NCBI GenBank assembly: GCA_900315435.1
Contig: OMYY01000001.1
Location: 1-64,000 of the forward strand
Reading direction: 5' to 3'
Length of the DNA stretch: 64,000 bases
Origin: an uncultured Spirochaetaceae bacterium
GTDB lineage: Bacteria; Spirochaetota; Spirochaetia; Sphaerochaetales; Sphaerochaetaceae
In this document: positions 36,116-44,915 of the stretch, piece after piece
Position numbering within the stretch: position 1 is the stretch's first letter
Layout of the letters: each line of letters opens with the position of its first letter
Notes under the pieces: model-generated
The model's input: the letters and a program-made list of their open reading frames with translations, nothing else
What the model was told of the DNA's origin: nothing
Database searches by the model: none
Made by a program: the position numbers and the translations under genes

Positions 36116-37446
36116 TACGCCAAGCCTTCCTTGATGGTCTTGACCGCCTCGTCAAGGGTGACCATCTGTCTGGTCTCCCTGCTCCGCAGGTCTTTCAGCG
36201 TCACCTTGCCTGCGTCATGCTCATTGCTGCCGCAGGTAAGGGCGAAGGGGATGTGCTGGAGTTCCGCGTACTTGAACTGGACGCCCATTTTCTTTCCCTC
36301 GGGAAGATACAAGTCGACATGGAGTCCTGCACCGCGCATCTTTGCCGCAAGCTCGTTGTACCAAGGTCTGAGCTCTTCGTCCATCACCATGACCAGCACG
36401 TCGGCAGCCCTGCTGTCGCCCAGCATGTTGCTGTCCAGCTCGCCCAAAGCCGCCATCAGGCGGTCCAGCCCGATCGAGGAGCCGACACCAGGCAGTTCCT
36501 GCTTGGTGTAGAGGCTGGCAAGATTGTTGTAACGGCCGCCACTGCAGACCGAGCCGAACTGGTCCAGTCCATTCAGGAAGGTCTCATAGACGATTCCCGT
36601 GTAATAGTCCAGACCGCGGGTGATCGACGGGTCGTAGACGAAGTGGTTGGCGATATGGGCGCTTTCCAGATATCCGTAGATTTTCCGCATGCGCGCGGTG
36701 TGCTCGTTTTCTCCACCGGCAAGCATGGCAAGTCGCTGCAGTGTTTCCAAGAATGGTTCCTGCTGGTCGTCTTTGGTGATGAAGCGCATCACCGCCTCGG
36801 CCTTGGCCTCGTCCGCGGTGATTCCGGTCAGGCTCTCCTTGACGGAGGCTGCGCCGACCTTCCTCAGCTTGTCCACTTCGCGCAGGATCTCCACCGCCTT
36901 TTCCTCGACACCCAGATGGGAGAGGAAGGCGTTGAACAGTCCACGGTGCGCGATATGGAAGGTGTAGCCCTGGATACCGAGCATGGAGAAGGAGGCGTCC
37001 ATCATCGACAGGATCTCGAAATCGGCTTCCGCATTGTCGACGCCGACGATGTCGAAGTCGCATTGGGTGAACTCGCGGAAGCGTCCTTTCTGCGGGTTCT
37101 CGCCCCGCCACACCTTGTCGATATGGAAACGTTTGAAGGGAAGGGGCAGTTCGTTCAGATGGGCCGCCATGAAGCGGGCGAAGGGCACAGTCAGGTCGAA
37201 ACGCATGGCGACCTCGCGCTCGCCATTGTCCTTGAAGTGGAAGATCTGCTTGTCGGTTTCGCCGCCGCCTTTGCCGAGCAACACCTCGGTGTATTCCAAC
37301 ACCGGCGTGTCGATGGGCACGAAGCCGTAGGAGGAGAACATCTCCTCAAGCTTCGCGATGATCGCCTTTTTCCTGATCTCGTTCTCCGGCATGGAGTCCC
37401 GGAAACCCTTGAGTACGCGTGGTTCTATGATTTTTCCGTTTGGCAC
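36115..37446 (-). CDS. hisS: Histidyl-tRNA synthetase
   Basis: 443 residues, class II. The start PRVLKGFRDSMPEN, motif 2 around FHIDKVWRGENPQKGRFREFTQCDFD, shown here in parts, and the HisA-type GLDYYTGIVYE and GGRYNNL blocks are diagnostic. A C-terminal anticodon-binding domain occupies about 330-440. The GTG start has GGAG 9 bases upstream. It is co-transcribed with hrpA. Confidence 0.96.
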   Translation of the reverse strand: MPNGKIIEPRVLKGFRDSMPENEIRKKAIIAKLEEMFSSYGFVPIDTPVLEYTEVLLGKGGGETDKQIFHFKDNGEREVAMRFDLTVPFARFMAAHLNELPLPFKRFHIDKVWRGENPQKGRFREFTQCDFDIVGVDNAEADFEILSMMDASFSMLGIQGYTFHIAHRGLFNAFLSHLGVEEKAVEILREVDKLRKVGAASVKESLTGITADEAKAEAVMRFITKDDQQEPFLETLQRLAMLAGGENEHTARMRKIYGYLESAHIANHFVYDPSITRGLDYYTGIVYETFLNGLDQFGSVCSGGRYNNLASLYTKQELPGVGSSIGLDRLMAALGELDSNMLGDSRAADVLVMVMDEELRPWYNELAAKMRGAGLHVDLYLPEGKKMGVQFKYAELQHIPFALTCGSNEHDAGKVTLKDLRSRETRQMVTLDEAVKTIKEGLA

Positions 37447-37546
37447 GGTAATGCGCTCCTGTTGTCATTCTGATTCGATTCGTGTTACAAACCTTATATC
37501 AGAAAATCTTAACTCTGGAAATAGATACACCTTTTCGAGCAACGCG

Positions 37547-38770
37547 ATGTTAATCAGATACAAACAAGATACGAAAGGGAAAAGCGTTCCCTTCGCGAAA
37601 ATCTACACGCCGGCCGAGCACCATATCAATCCCGATTTGATTGACAAGGATGCCTACTGGGCCGTGCGCAAGTTGCAGAACAGCGGCGCCGAGGCCTACC
37701 TGGTCGGTGGGGCGGTGCGCGATCTTTTGCTTGGACTTGTCCCCAAGGACTTCGACATCACCACAAGCGCCAGCCCGCGTCAGATCCAGCGGATGTTCTG
37801 GAACGCCCGCATCATCGGCCGCCGGTTCAAGCTGGTGCACTTGGTCTTCGGCGACAAGATCATCGAATGTTCCACGTTCCGTAGCGGGGAGATGGCGGAA
37901 GATGGGTCGAACAACGTATTCGGCAGCGTCGACCAGGATGCCAAGCGGCGGGATTTCTCCATCAATTCCCTGTATTACAACCCTGTCAACGGGCAACTGC
38001 TGGACTTCAACAACGCGATGGCCGATTTCCGCAAGCGCAGGATCACCAGCATCATCCCGCTGGACCAATCCTTTGTCGAGGATCCCGTGCGGATGGTCAG
38101 GGCCTTGAAGTACTCGGTGACCACCGGTTTCAGGCTCCGTCTGGATATCTGCATGGCAATCAGGAAATATGCTTCCGAGCTTGGCAGAGTCTCCACAAGC
38201 CGCTTGACCGAGGAGACCAACAAGATCCTTTCCAGCGGCCATTCCTATGAGATATTCAAGGCCTTGGAGCGCTACCGGCTGTTGGTCTACATGCTTCCCT
38301 GCTTCAGCATCTACTGCAAGTATCCGGAGGTGAAGAAAAGTCTTGCCGTTCTGGATAGGAAGGTGATGGACGCCAAGAACGGAAAAGGGGCGGAGGTCTC
38401 GCTTTCCGAGCAGATCAAGTATCTGGTCCAGCCGATGGTGGTCCTTGCCGGCAAGGAGGAGATGACCAGCGACGAGCGCTTCCACGAGGTCTACCGGCAA
38501 ATCAAGGTGCTGGTCAATCCGATGACGCCGCCCAACTACGAGGTGGAGGGAGCCGTCAGGGCGATCCTCAGCGAGCAGGGCTACAAGATCCCACGGACCA
38601 AGAACCGGGTGGTGAAGCAGAACCGTCCCCAGGCGCGTGGCGGGCAAAGACGGGGAGCTCCGGTCCGTCGCAACAGGAAGCGTGCGGGTGGAGGTGCGAG
38701 ACAGGCATCCGTTCCTGTGACGGCACAGGCGGCGACTCCGCAGACAAGCGCCGAGGCGCATGACCTGTAA
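37547..38770 (+). CDS. pcnB: Poly(A) polymerase PcnB-like nucleotidyltransferase
   Basis: 407 residues of the class II nucleotidyltransferase family. GGAVRD is at 54-59, the metal pair DFD at 68-70, then KRRDFSINSLYYN and EDPVRMVRALKYS. No HD domain follows. Instead there is a C-terminal region ending in a basic, Arg/Gln/Pro-rich tail of about 60 residues, as in PcnB, which adds poly(A) to RNA for decay. The separate cca gene supports a PcnB role here. A promoter-like TTGTCA (37462-37467) and TTACAA (37485-37490) lie upstream, divergent from hisS. Confidence 0.88.
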   Translation: MLIRYKQDTKGKSVPFAKIYTPAEHHINPDLIDKDAYWAVRKLQNSGAEAYLVGGAVRDLLLGLVPKDFDITTSASPRQIQRMFWNARIIGRRFKLVHLVFGDKIIECSTFRSGEMAEDGSNNVFGSVDQDAKRRDFSINSLYYNPVNGQLLDFNNAMADFRKRRITSIIPLDQSFVEDPVRMVRALKYSVTTGFRLRLDICMAIRKYASELGRVSTSRLTEETNKILSSGHSYEIFKALERYRLLVYMLPCFSIYCKYPEVKKSLAVLDRKVMDAKNGKGAEVSLSEQIKYLVQPMVVLAGKEEMTSDERFHEVYRQIKVLVNPMTPPNYEVEGAVRAILSEQGYKIPRTKNRVVKQNRPQARGGQRRGAPVRRNRKRAGGGARQASVPVTAQAATPQTSAEAHDL

Positions 38771-38779
38771 AGGTCCCGG

Positions 38780-39640
38780 TCACCCCCATTCCTCGATCTC
38801 GATCGATACCGAGGCGATGAAGATGGAGCTGCTCTTCTCGAGCGAGTCGGCGATGAACTCCTGCAGCTCCGTCAGCGTGCTGGCGATCTGGTGTGCCATC
38901 GGCATGCGGAGCCGGATGGCCAGCACATAACCTTCCGGGCGGACGATCGAGCTGACCGAGACCACCTGCAGCTGGCTGTCGAACTCGGACAGGCACTGGG
39001 CGACCATCTGTTTCAGGGCAACGTCGCTGATCCTCACCTTGGTGTATTTGCTGAACTCAGGACGGACGATCGTCTTTTCATATTCTTTCTGATTGCGGGC
39101 GACCGGATTCTTCTTTCGTTTCAGGAACACCTTCAACGAGTCATAGACAATCTGCGGATATTTGCGTGTCACCTCGATGGTGGGCACCGGAATGACATGC
39201 TTGCCCTCGGCATACCGGCTACGCATGGCCGCCTCGATTTCCGCCTTGGTGGCGATATCCTCGATATGCAGGATTTTCTCCGGCTGGGGAAGCCCCAGAC
39301 GGAAGCAGATCTTGAACACCATTTTCTCAGAGGTCCCGATGATCAGGATCTTCCGGTACTTTTCCTGGCGTAACGCCTTGACCACGCCGTCCCGGTGCGC
39401 ATCGTCGCCGAACACGGCGCAACGCACCGCCCCCAGCATGCTGTCGGCACGTTTTGCCGAGCGCCCGGCGATGATGCGGTCCCCTTTGATCAGGAGTCCG
39501 TCGTCTATGATCAGCTGGCAGTGGTACTGGTCAGCGATGATTTTCGAACGAAAGCTTTTGCCTGTACCGCTTTTACCCACCAATGCCATCGTTTTTGGCT
39601 TGGTGATCTGGAAAAAGAGGTACCGGAATATGCGATTCAT
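38780..39640 (-). CDS. P-loop protein with Asp23-like C-terminus
   Basis: About 286 residues. Walker A ALVGKSGTGKS appears near 20-30, so a nucleotide is likely bound. A region resembling small NTP kinases follows (QLIIDDGLLIKGDRIIAGRSAKR and IGTSEKMVFKI). The C-terminal 85 residues (VRISDVALKQMVAQCL onward) alternate strands and helices like Asp23/Gls24 domains. The combination is unfamiliar to me. I use ATG 39640 because a promoter (TTGCAA at 39670-39675, TATGAT at 39648-39653) ends 7 bases before it, again with no ribosome site. An ATG at 39652 would add four residues but overlaps the -10 box. The function is unknown. Confidence 0.75.
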   Translation of the reverse strand: MNRIFRYLFFQITKPKTMALVGKSGTGKSFRSKIIADQYHCQLIIDDGLLIKGDRIIAGRSAKRADSMLGAVRCAVFGDDAHRDGVVKALRQEKYRKILIIGTSEKMVFKICFRLGLPQPEKILHIEDIATKAEIEAAMRSRYAEGKHVIPVPTIEVTRKYPQIVYDSLKVFLKRKKNPVARNQKEYEKTIVRPEFSKYTKVRISDVALKQMVAQCLSEFDSQLQVVSVSSIVRPEGYVLAIRLRMPMAHQIASTLTELQEFIADSLEKSSSIFIASVSIEIEEWG

Positions 39641-39647
39641 ACGCTGT

Positions 39648-39675
39648 ATCATACAATATGTATGGATATTTGCAA
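39648..39675 (-). promoter_or_regulatory. Promoter of the P-loop gene, leaderless arrangement
   Basis: On the minus strand, TTGCAA and TATGAT are 16 bases apart. The -10 box ends 7 bases before the ATG at 39640. Confidence 0.45.
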
Positions 39676-39848
39676 ATCAGCGTACATGTTCCGGATGAAA
39701 GCGGGCAACAGCATACAAAGAATCTCTATGCATGGAAAACCGTATTTTTGTCACAACAGACAAAACAAAAGGAATATCAATTGGCGTTTCGCGCTGGTTT
39801 TGCGGGGAAGGATGCCGATCCGGTGGCATGATTTGCATGATTTTGCAG

Positions 39849-39877
39849 TTGTTCATGCCATTTCAATATCATATAAT
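39849..39877 (+). promoter_or_regulatory. Promoter of the rnf operon
   Basis: TTGTTC (39849-39854) and a perfect TATAAT (39872-39877) are 17 bases apart. Transcription would begin near 39884, about 28 bases before the rnfC ATG. Confidence 0.7.
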
Positions 39878-39881
39878 AAGC

Positions 39882-39896
39882 TTTGATTGTATCAAA
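39882..39896 (+). promoter_or_regulatory. Palindrome at the rnf transcription start
   Basis: TTTGAT-TGT-ATCAAA covers the predicted start site and the first bases of the mRNA. It could be an operator or a 5' stem-loop. It resembles an FNR/CRP half-site pair but with a 3-base rather than 4-base spacer. Confidence 0.35.
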
Positions 39897-39911
39897 AGGA
39901 GAGTGTGATTC

Positions 39912-41219
39912 ATGAGAGCACCTACGTTTCCGAAAGGTGGTGTGCATCCCGCAGATAAAAAGAGTCTCAGCAAGGACAGACCCATCGAGGTCCTGCCTGT
40001 GCCGGGCGAGCTCCTCGTTTCCTTGTCCCAGCATCTTGGCGCGCCAGCCAAGGCGCTGAAGGCGAAAGGCGACCATGTCGGCAAGGGAGAGAGGATCGGA
40101 GAGGCTGCAGGATTCATCAGCGCTGACGTGCATAGCCCGGTCAGCGGGACCATCACCGATATCAGACCGGTACGGCTCGCAAACAGCGTTCTGTGCGACG
40201 CCTATGTGATCAAGCCGGACGAGAACCAGCCAGAGTGGCCGGACGAGCGGTACGACTGGAAAGGGCAGAGCCCGAAAGAGCTTCTGGACCAGATCAAGGA
40301 GTATGGAATCGTAGGTATGGGTGGAGCGACATTCCCCACGCATGTCAAGCTTTCCGTGCCGCCCGACAAGCAGGTGGAGGCGGTTGTCGTCAATGGAGTC
40401 GAGTGCGAACCCTACCTGACGGCCGACTACCGGCTTGAGCTGGAGCATGCCCGCGAGGCGATGGAAGGGGCGTTGATCGCCCAAAAGATCACCCATGCCA
40501 GACGAGTGATCATCGGCATCGAGCTGAACAAGCCTGACGCCATCGCCCATTGCAAGGACGTCATCGCAAAGGAAGGGCTGGAAATCGAGGTGATGGGACT
40601 CCAGATGAAGTACCCGCAAGGTGACGAGAAGCAGCTCTTGAAGGCGACGCTTGACCGGGAAATCCCCTCAGGCAAGCTTCCTCTGGATGTCGGGGCGGTG
40701 GTCTGCAACATGGGTACCTGCTACGCCATCTATCAGGCGGTCGTGCTGCATCGCCCATTGGTCGAGCGGGTCGTCTCGGTCACCGGCGAGTGCATCGAGA
40801 ATCCCAAGAACCTGCTCTGCCCGATCGGGACGAAGGTCGGCGACCTGATTGCTTTCTGCGGCGGGTACCGCAAGGAGCCGGAGAAACTGGTCAATGGCGG
40901 TCCGATGATGGGCTTCGCCTTTTTCAGCACCGATACGCCGGTATGCAAGGGCACCAGCGGCATCCTCGCCCTGGAAGCACAGCCGCAGATCCGCCAGAGC
41001 CCGTGTCTGAACTGCGGCAAATGTCTGGCCGCCTGCCCGATCGGACTGGCGCCGAACAAGCTCTACCGCTTGATTGTCCGCGGCAAGTATGCCGAGGCCA
41101 TGGAGAATGACCTGATGGACTGCAAGGAGTGCGGATGCTGTTCCTACAGTTGTCCCGCGGGTCTCCCGCTGGTCCAGGCGTTCAAGACAGGCAAGAAGCT
41201 GGGGAGGAAGAAGAAATGA
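39912..41219 (+). CDS. rnfC: Rnf complex subunit RnfC
   Basis: 435 residues, a peripheral subunit thought to meet NAD(H) and carry two 4Fe-4S clusters. The N-terminal beta-barrel part has the SPVSGTITDI block; the central NuoF-like Rossmann part has GMGGATFPTHVKL. The clusters are in CLNCGKCLAACP and CKECGCCSYSCP near 367-410. AAGGAG precedes the ATG. It is first in rnfCDGEAB, the order common in clostridia and Thermotoga rather than the proteobacterial ABCDGE. Confidence 0.95.
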   Translation: MRAPTFPKGGVHPADKKSLSKDRPIEVLPVPGELLVSLSQHLGAPAKALKAKGDHVGKGERIGEAAGFISADVHSPVSGTITDIRPVRLANSVLCDAYVIKPDENQPEWPDERYDWKGQSPKELLDQIKEYGIVGMGGATFPTHVKLSVPPDKQVEAVVVNGVECEPYLTADYRLELEHAREAMEGALIAQKITHARRVIIGIELNKPDAIAHCKDVIAKEGLEIEVMGLQMKYPQGDEKQLLKATLDREIPSGKLPLDVGAVVCNMGTCYAIYQAVVLHRPLVERVVSVTGECIENPKNLLCPIGTKVGDLIAFCGGYRKEPEKLVNGGPMMGFAFFSTDTPVCKGTSGILALEAQPQIRQSPCLNCGKCLAACPIGLAPNKLYRLIVRGKYAEAMENDLMDCKECGCCSYSCPAGLPLVQAFKTGKKLGRKKK

Positions 41220-42298
41220 ATGCACCGACTTTGACGGTATCGGCTTCGCCGCATGTACATTCCCGGCAGAATACCGCTTCGATCATGTGGACGGTCAGTG
41301 CCGCCCTGCTCCCCGCAGCCTTGTGGGGAATCTACAGCTATGGGCCGAGGGCGCTGTGCGTTCTGGCCGTGTCGGTAGCCACCACCGTCCTTTCGGAGCT
41401 CTTGTGCGACAAGCTGACCAGGCAACCATCGACCCTGTGGGACGGCTCTGCCGTCCTCAGCGGGCTCCTTGTCGGCATGAACATGAGCCCCTCGATCCCG
41501 TTTTTCATCCCGATTATCGCTGGCCTTTTCGCCATGCTTGTGGCCAAGTGGAGTTTCGGAGGGCTGGGGGCCAACTGGGCGAACCCCGCCATCGCGGGCC
41601 GGGTCTTCGTTTTCTTCGGATTCACCAACGCGATGAGCAGCTTCCGCCTTCCCGGCGCGCTGGGACGTGCGCTTGGCGCTGACGCGATCGGTGGAGCGAG
41701 TCCGCTTACCTACCTGAAGGGCCGCCTGGTCGACGGCCTTGCCAGTACCGACGTGCTCGGCGGCAGCGGTTATCCATTCACCCAGTTCGCGGCGAAGGTG
41801 GCCGATATGTGCAACCTCAGCCCCTATGTCGTCGACGCTTTTATCGGCAACATCGCCGGTTGCATCGGAGAGGGAAGCTCGTTGCTGCTCCTTGCCGGTG
41901 GTATCTTCCTGCTCTGCAAGGAAGTGATTACCTGGCACATTCCGGTCGCCTATCTGGGAAGCTTCGCCCTCCTGAACTGGCTCTTTGGCGGTTTCGCCCA
42001 TGGTGCTGGTTTCGCCCAAGGCGAGGTCTTGATGCCGTTGTTCACCGGAGGTCTCTTCCTCGGCGCCTTCTTCATGGCCACCGACTATGTGACCACCCCC
42101 TGCACCCACAAGGGAGAGGTGATTTTCGGTATCGGTTGCGGGTTCTTTACCTTCCTGTTCAGGAATTTCGGTTCCATGCCGGAAGCTGTTTCCGTGTCGA
42201 TCCTGATGATGAACATCGTCACGCCGACCATCGACAGGTATGTGAAGAACCGGAAGTTCGGCTACGTGAAGCCGGCAAAGAAGGGGGCTCAGGCATGA
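41216..42298 (+). CDS. rnfD: Rnf complex subunit RnfD
   Basis: 360 residues and mostly membrane segments, homologous to NqrB. It carries a covalently attached FMN in the family. The expected attachment motif appears as GGAS-PLT at 159-165, with Ser162 where Thr is usual. NMSPSIPFFIPIIAG and NPAIAGRVFVFF are family blocks. The start overlaps the rnfC stop as ATGA. Confidence 0.94.
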   Translation: MNAPTLTVSASPHVHSRQNTASIMWTVSAALLPAALWGIYSYGPRALCVLAVSVATTVLSELLCDKLTRQPSTLWDGSAVLSGLLVGMNMSPSIPFFIPIIAGLFAMLVAKWSFGGLGANWANPAIAGRVFVFFGFTNAMSSFRLPGALGRALGADAIGGASPLTYLKGRLVDGLASTDVLGGSGYPFTQFAAKVADMCNLSPYVVDAFIGNIAGCIGEGSSLLLLAGGIFLLCKEVITWHIPVAYLGSFALLNWLFGGFAHGAGFAQGEVLMPLFTGGLFLGAFFMATDYVTTPCTHKGEVIFGIGCGFFTFLFRNFGSMPEAVSVSILMMNIVTPTIDRYVKNRKFGYVKPAKKGAQA

Positions 42299-42867
42299 AC
42301 AAGGACATGGGAAAGAACTTGCGTTATGGAGCCATCCTGCTGGCCATCTGCGCAATCTGCTCGCTGGCTCTCGCCGTGGTGAACCAGATCACCCTTCCGG
42401 TCATCCAGAACCACAACGCCAACGCCAAGGCACAAGCTCTGGCGCCTCTGTCTGGTGGCATGACCATCGGTGACGAGACTCCGGTGGGCGGGGACGAAAT
42501 GGTCTCCAGCTATTACCCCCTTTCCAAGGGTGACAAGGTTGGGGGATACATCCTGACCCTGAAGGGAAGCGGGTACGGTGGTGAATTCACCTTGCTCGCC
42601 TCCTACCTGACCTCGGGAGAAGTCATCAGCGCCAAGATGCTGAGCGACAGCGAGACCCCTGGTCTAGGCAAGAAGAGCGAGGAGGACTGGTACATGGAGA
42701 TGTTCCGAGGGACGGGCACGGCGGACAGGCCGGTTCCGACCAGCAAGGGCATGCTCTCCAAGGCAAACTCCGATGCGGTCAGCGGGGCATCCGTGACCTT
42801 TGGCGGCGTTAGCAAGTGTATCGCGTATGGGTCCGCCTACGTGGTCCGGAAAGGAGGTGCGAAATGA
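42295..42867 (+). CDS. rnfG: Rnf complex subunit RnfG
   Basis: 190 residues. One N-terminal membrane segment (about 10-30) anchors a periplasmic FMN-binding domain. The attachment motif is SGAS at 163-166, with Ser166 at the usual Thr position. The SETPGLGKK block is typical. ApbE would attach the FMN; no apbE gene is in this window. It overlaps rnfD by ATGA. Confidence 0.93.
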   Translation: MNKDMGKNLRYGAILLAICAICSLALAVVNQITLPVIQNHNANAKAQALAPLSGGMTIGDETPVGGDEMVSSYYPLSKGDKVGGYILTLKGSGYGGEFTLLASYLTSGEVISAKMLSDSETPGLGKKSEEDWYMEMFRGTGTADRPVPTSKGMLSKANSDAVSGASVTFGGVSKCIAYGSAYVVRKGGAK

Positions 42868-43508
42868 GCGGGCATGTGAAAGAATTCACCAAGGGGTTCT
42901 TCCGTGAGAACCCGACGTTCATCGTCTTGCTCGGTCTTTGCCCGACATTGGGAACCACCACGATGGTGGCGAACGGCATCGGCATGGGTCTGGGAGTCGT
43001 TTTCGTCCTCTTCTTCAGCAACATCATCATCAGCCTCTGCCGGAAATGGATTCCTGCGTCCATCCATATTCCCGCCTACATCGTCATCATCGCTTCGCTG
43101 GTGACGTTGCTGCAAATGCTTCTGGAGGCCTATGTCCCCTCGCTGTACGCATCCCTTGGCGTCTACCTGCCGCTGATTGTCGTCAACTGCATCATCCTCG
43201 GCCGGGCAGAGGCTTTCGCTTCCAGCCACGGTGTCCTGGACAGCGCCCTTGACGGGCTCGGCATGGGCATGGGGCTTACGATGAACCTGACGGTCATCGC
43301 CCTGATCCGCGAGGTGCTGGGCGCCGGAACCATCACGCTCTTCCCGATGGGAGGGTGGAATGGTGTGATCAATGTCCCCATCCTGCACACCACCCCGTGC
43401 CGCGTCATGACGCTGGCTGCCGGTGCGCTGTTGCTGATGGGCTATCTGCTGCCGGCATTCAAGGCTTTGATCAGCCTGATGACCGCTCCGAAGGAGGCCA
43501 CCAGATGA
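42864..43508 (+). CDS. rnfE: Rnf complex subunit RnfE
   Basis: 214 residues and about six membrane segments. It is homologous to RnfA and NqrD. Family blocks include FFRENPTFIVLLGLCPTLG, IPASIHIPAYIVIIASLVT and LGVYLPLIVVNCIILGRAEA. Conserved Cys residues (LGLCP, VVNCI) can hold the intramembrane iron cluster shared with RnfA. It overlaps rnfG by ATGA. Confidence 0.94.
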   Translation: MSGHVKEFTKGFFRENPTFIVLLGLCPTLGTTTMVANGIGMGLGVVFVLFFSNIIISLCRKWIPASIHIPAYIVIIASLVTLLQMLLEAYVPSLYASLGVYLPLIVVNCIILGRAEAFASSHGVLDSALDGLGMGMGLTMNLTVIALIREVLGAGTITLFPMGGWNGVINVPILHTTPCRVMTLAAGALLLMGYLLPAFKALISLMTAPKEATR

Positions 43509-44098
43509 CCATCATCGCGATTCTGCTGACGTATATCTTCATCAACAACTTCATCTTGGTGCAGTTTCTCGGACTGTGCCCGTTCATCGGCGTCTCCAAG
43601 AACAGCGAGAACGCCATCGGAATGGGAGCGGCGGTTACGTTCGTGACCGCCATCACCAGTACCATCTGCTGGTGCGTCTACCATTGGTTCCTGGTGCCGT
43701 TCCACCTTGAATACCTGGAAACGCTGACATTCATCCTGGTCATCGCCAGTCTGGTGCAGTTCGTCGAGATGGTGATCAAGAAGATCAGTCCCCCGCTGTA
43801 CAAGGCGCTTGGCATCTATCTGCCGCTGATCACCACCAACTGCGTGGTTCTCGGCATCGCGATCATCAACATCACCAACCAGTACAATGCCATAGAGAGT
43901 TTCTTCTCCGGCCTTGCAGCCGGGCTTGGTTTCACCCTTGCCATCATCCTGATGAGCAACATCCGCGAGCGGCTGGAGTTCAAGCCGGTCCCGAAGATCT
44001 TCCAAGGGGTTCCGATCGCGTTCACGTCCGCTGGCTTGATGGCTCTTGCCTTCATGGCCTTCGACAAGTCGCTGTTGACCAACCTGCATTTGGTCTGA
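43505..44098 (+). CDS. rnfA: Rnf complex subunit RnfA
   Basis: 197 residues with about six membrane segments, inverted in topology relative to RnfE in the family. It shows NNFILVQFLGLCPFIGVS and LGIYLPLITTNCVVLGIAI, whose cysteines pair with those of RnfE. The start overlaps the rnfE stop as ATGA. Confidence 0.95.
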   Translation: MTIIAILLTYIFINNFILVQFLGLCPFIGVSKNSENAIGMGAAVTFVTAITSTICWCVYHWFLVPFHLEYLETLTFILVIASLVQFVEMVIKKISPPLYKALGIYLPLITTNCVVLGIAIINITNQYNAIESFFSGLAAGLGFTLAIILMSNIRERLEFKPVPKIFQGVPIAFTSAGLMALAFMAFDKSLLTNLHLV

Positions 44099-44108
44099 GG
44101 AGGAAGGC

Positions 44109-44909
44109 ATGGGTGCTATTATCAGTGCGGTAGTGGTTGTCGCCGTCATGGGCGGTCTGTTCGGGTTCCTGCTTTCCTGGGCCGAGAAGAAGCTCGCGGT
44201 CAAGAAAAACGAGAAAGAGGAGGCTCTCGAGGCAATCATGCCGGGGGCCAACTGTGGCGGGTGCGGCTATGCCGGTTGTGCCGCGTATGCCGATGCGGTC
44301 GCCAGCGGCGAGGCTCCGATCGGTCTTTGCAATCCAGGGGGAAGCGCCTTGGCCGCGAAGATGGCAGAAATCATGGGGGTCGCCGCTCCTGAGACCGAGC
44401 AACGCAAGAAGGTCGCCCACGTCTTCTGCAAGGGTGACTGCAACGTTTCCAAACAGGACTACACATACCAGGGGATCAGCGATTGCAACAGCGCGGCCTT
44501 GCTTTTTGGAGGCGCCAACACATGCAAGAGCGGGTGCATGCGCCTTGGTTCCTGCATCGCCGTCTGTCCGGTGGGCGCCATCAGCAAGAATGCCGAGGGC
44601 CATATCGTCGTCGACGAGGATGCCTGCATTTCCTGCGAGAAATGCACCAAGGTCTGTCCGACCGGCGCGATCCGGATGTTGTACGAGGACAGCGAGTTTG
44701 TGGTAGACTGTTCCAGCCATGAGAAAGGCGCGGTCGTCAGGAGCCAGTGCTCGGTCGGTTGTATCGGGTGCATGATCTGCCAGAAGAAGTTCCCCGAGAG
44801 CGGATTCTCGGTTGACCGGTTCCTTTCCTCCTTTGACCAGACTGCCAGCCATGGCCAGGCCGAGCAGGCTCTTGAGGCATGTCCGGTAAAGGTCATCGTC
44901 AAACGATAA
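44109..44909 (+). CDS. rnfB: Rnf complex subunit RnfB
   Basis: 266 residues. An N-terminal membrane anchor (about 3-23) is followed by a Cys cluster ANCGGCGYAGCAAYADA (near 47-63) and two ferredoxin-like motifs, CMRLGSCIAVCPVGAI and CISCEKCTKVCPTGAI. A C-terminal CSVGCIGCMICQK cluster comes next. RnfB is the likely ferredoxin entry point. It follows rnfA after 10 bases behind GAGGAAGG and closes the operon. Confidence 0.96.
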   Translation: MGAIISAVVVVAVMGGLFGFLLSWAEKKLAVKKNEKEEALEAIMPGANCGGCGYAGCAAYADAVASGEAPIGLCNPGGSALAAKMAEIMGVAAPETEQRKKVAHVFCKGDCNVSKQDYTYQGISDCNSAALLFGGANTCKSGCMRLGSCIAVCPVGAISKNAEGHIVVDEDACISCEKCTKVCPTGAIRMLYEDSEFVVDCSSHEKGAVVRSQCSVGCIGCMICQKKFPESGFSVDRFLSSFDQTASHGQAEQALEACPVKVIVKR

Positions 44910-44915
44910 GGTCGT

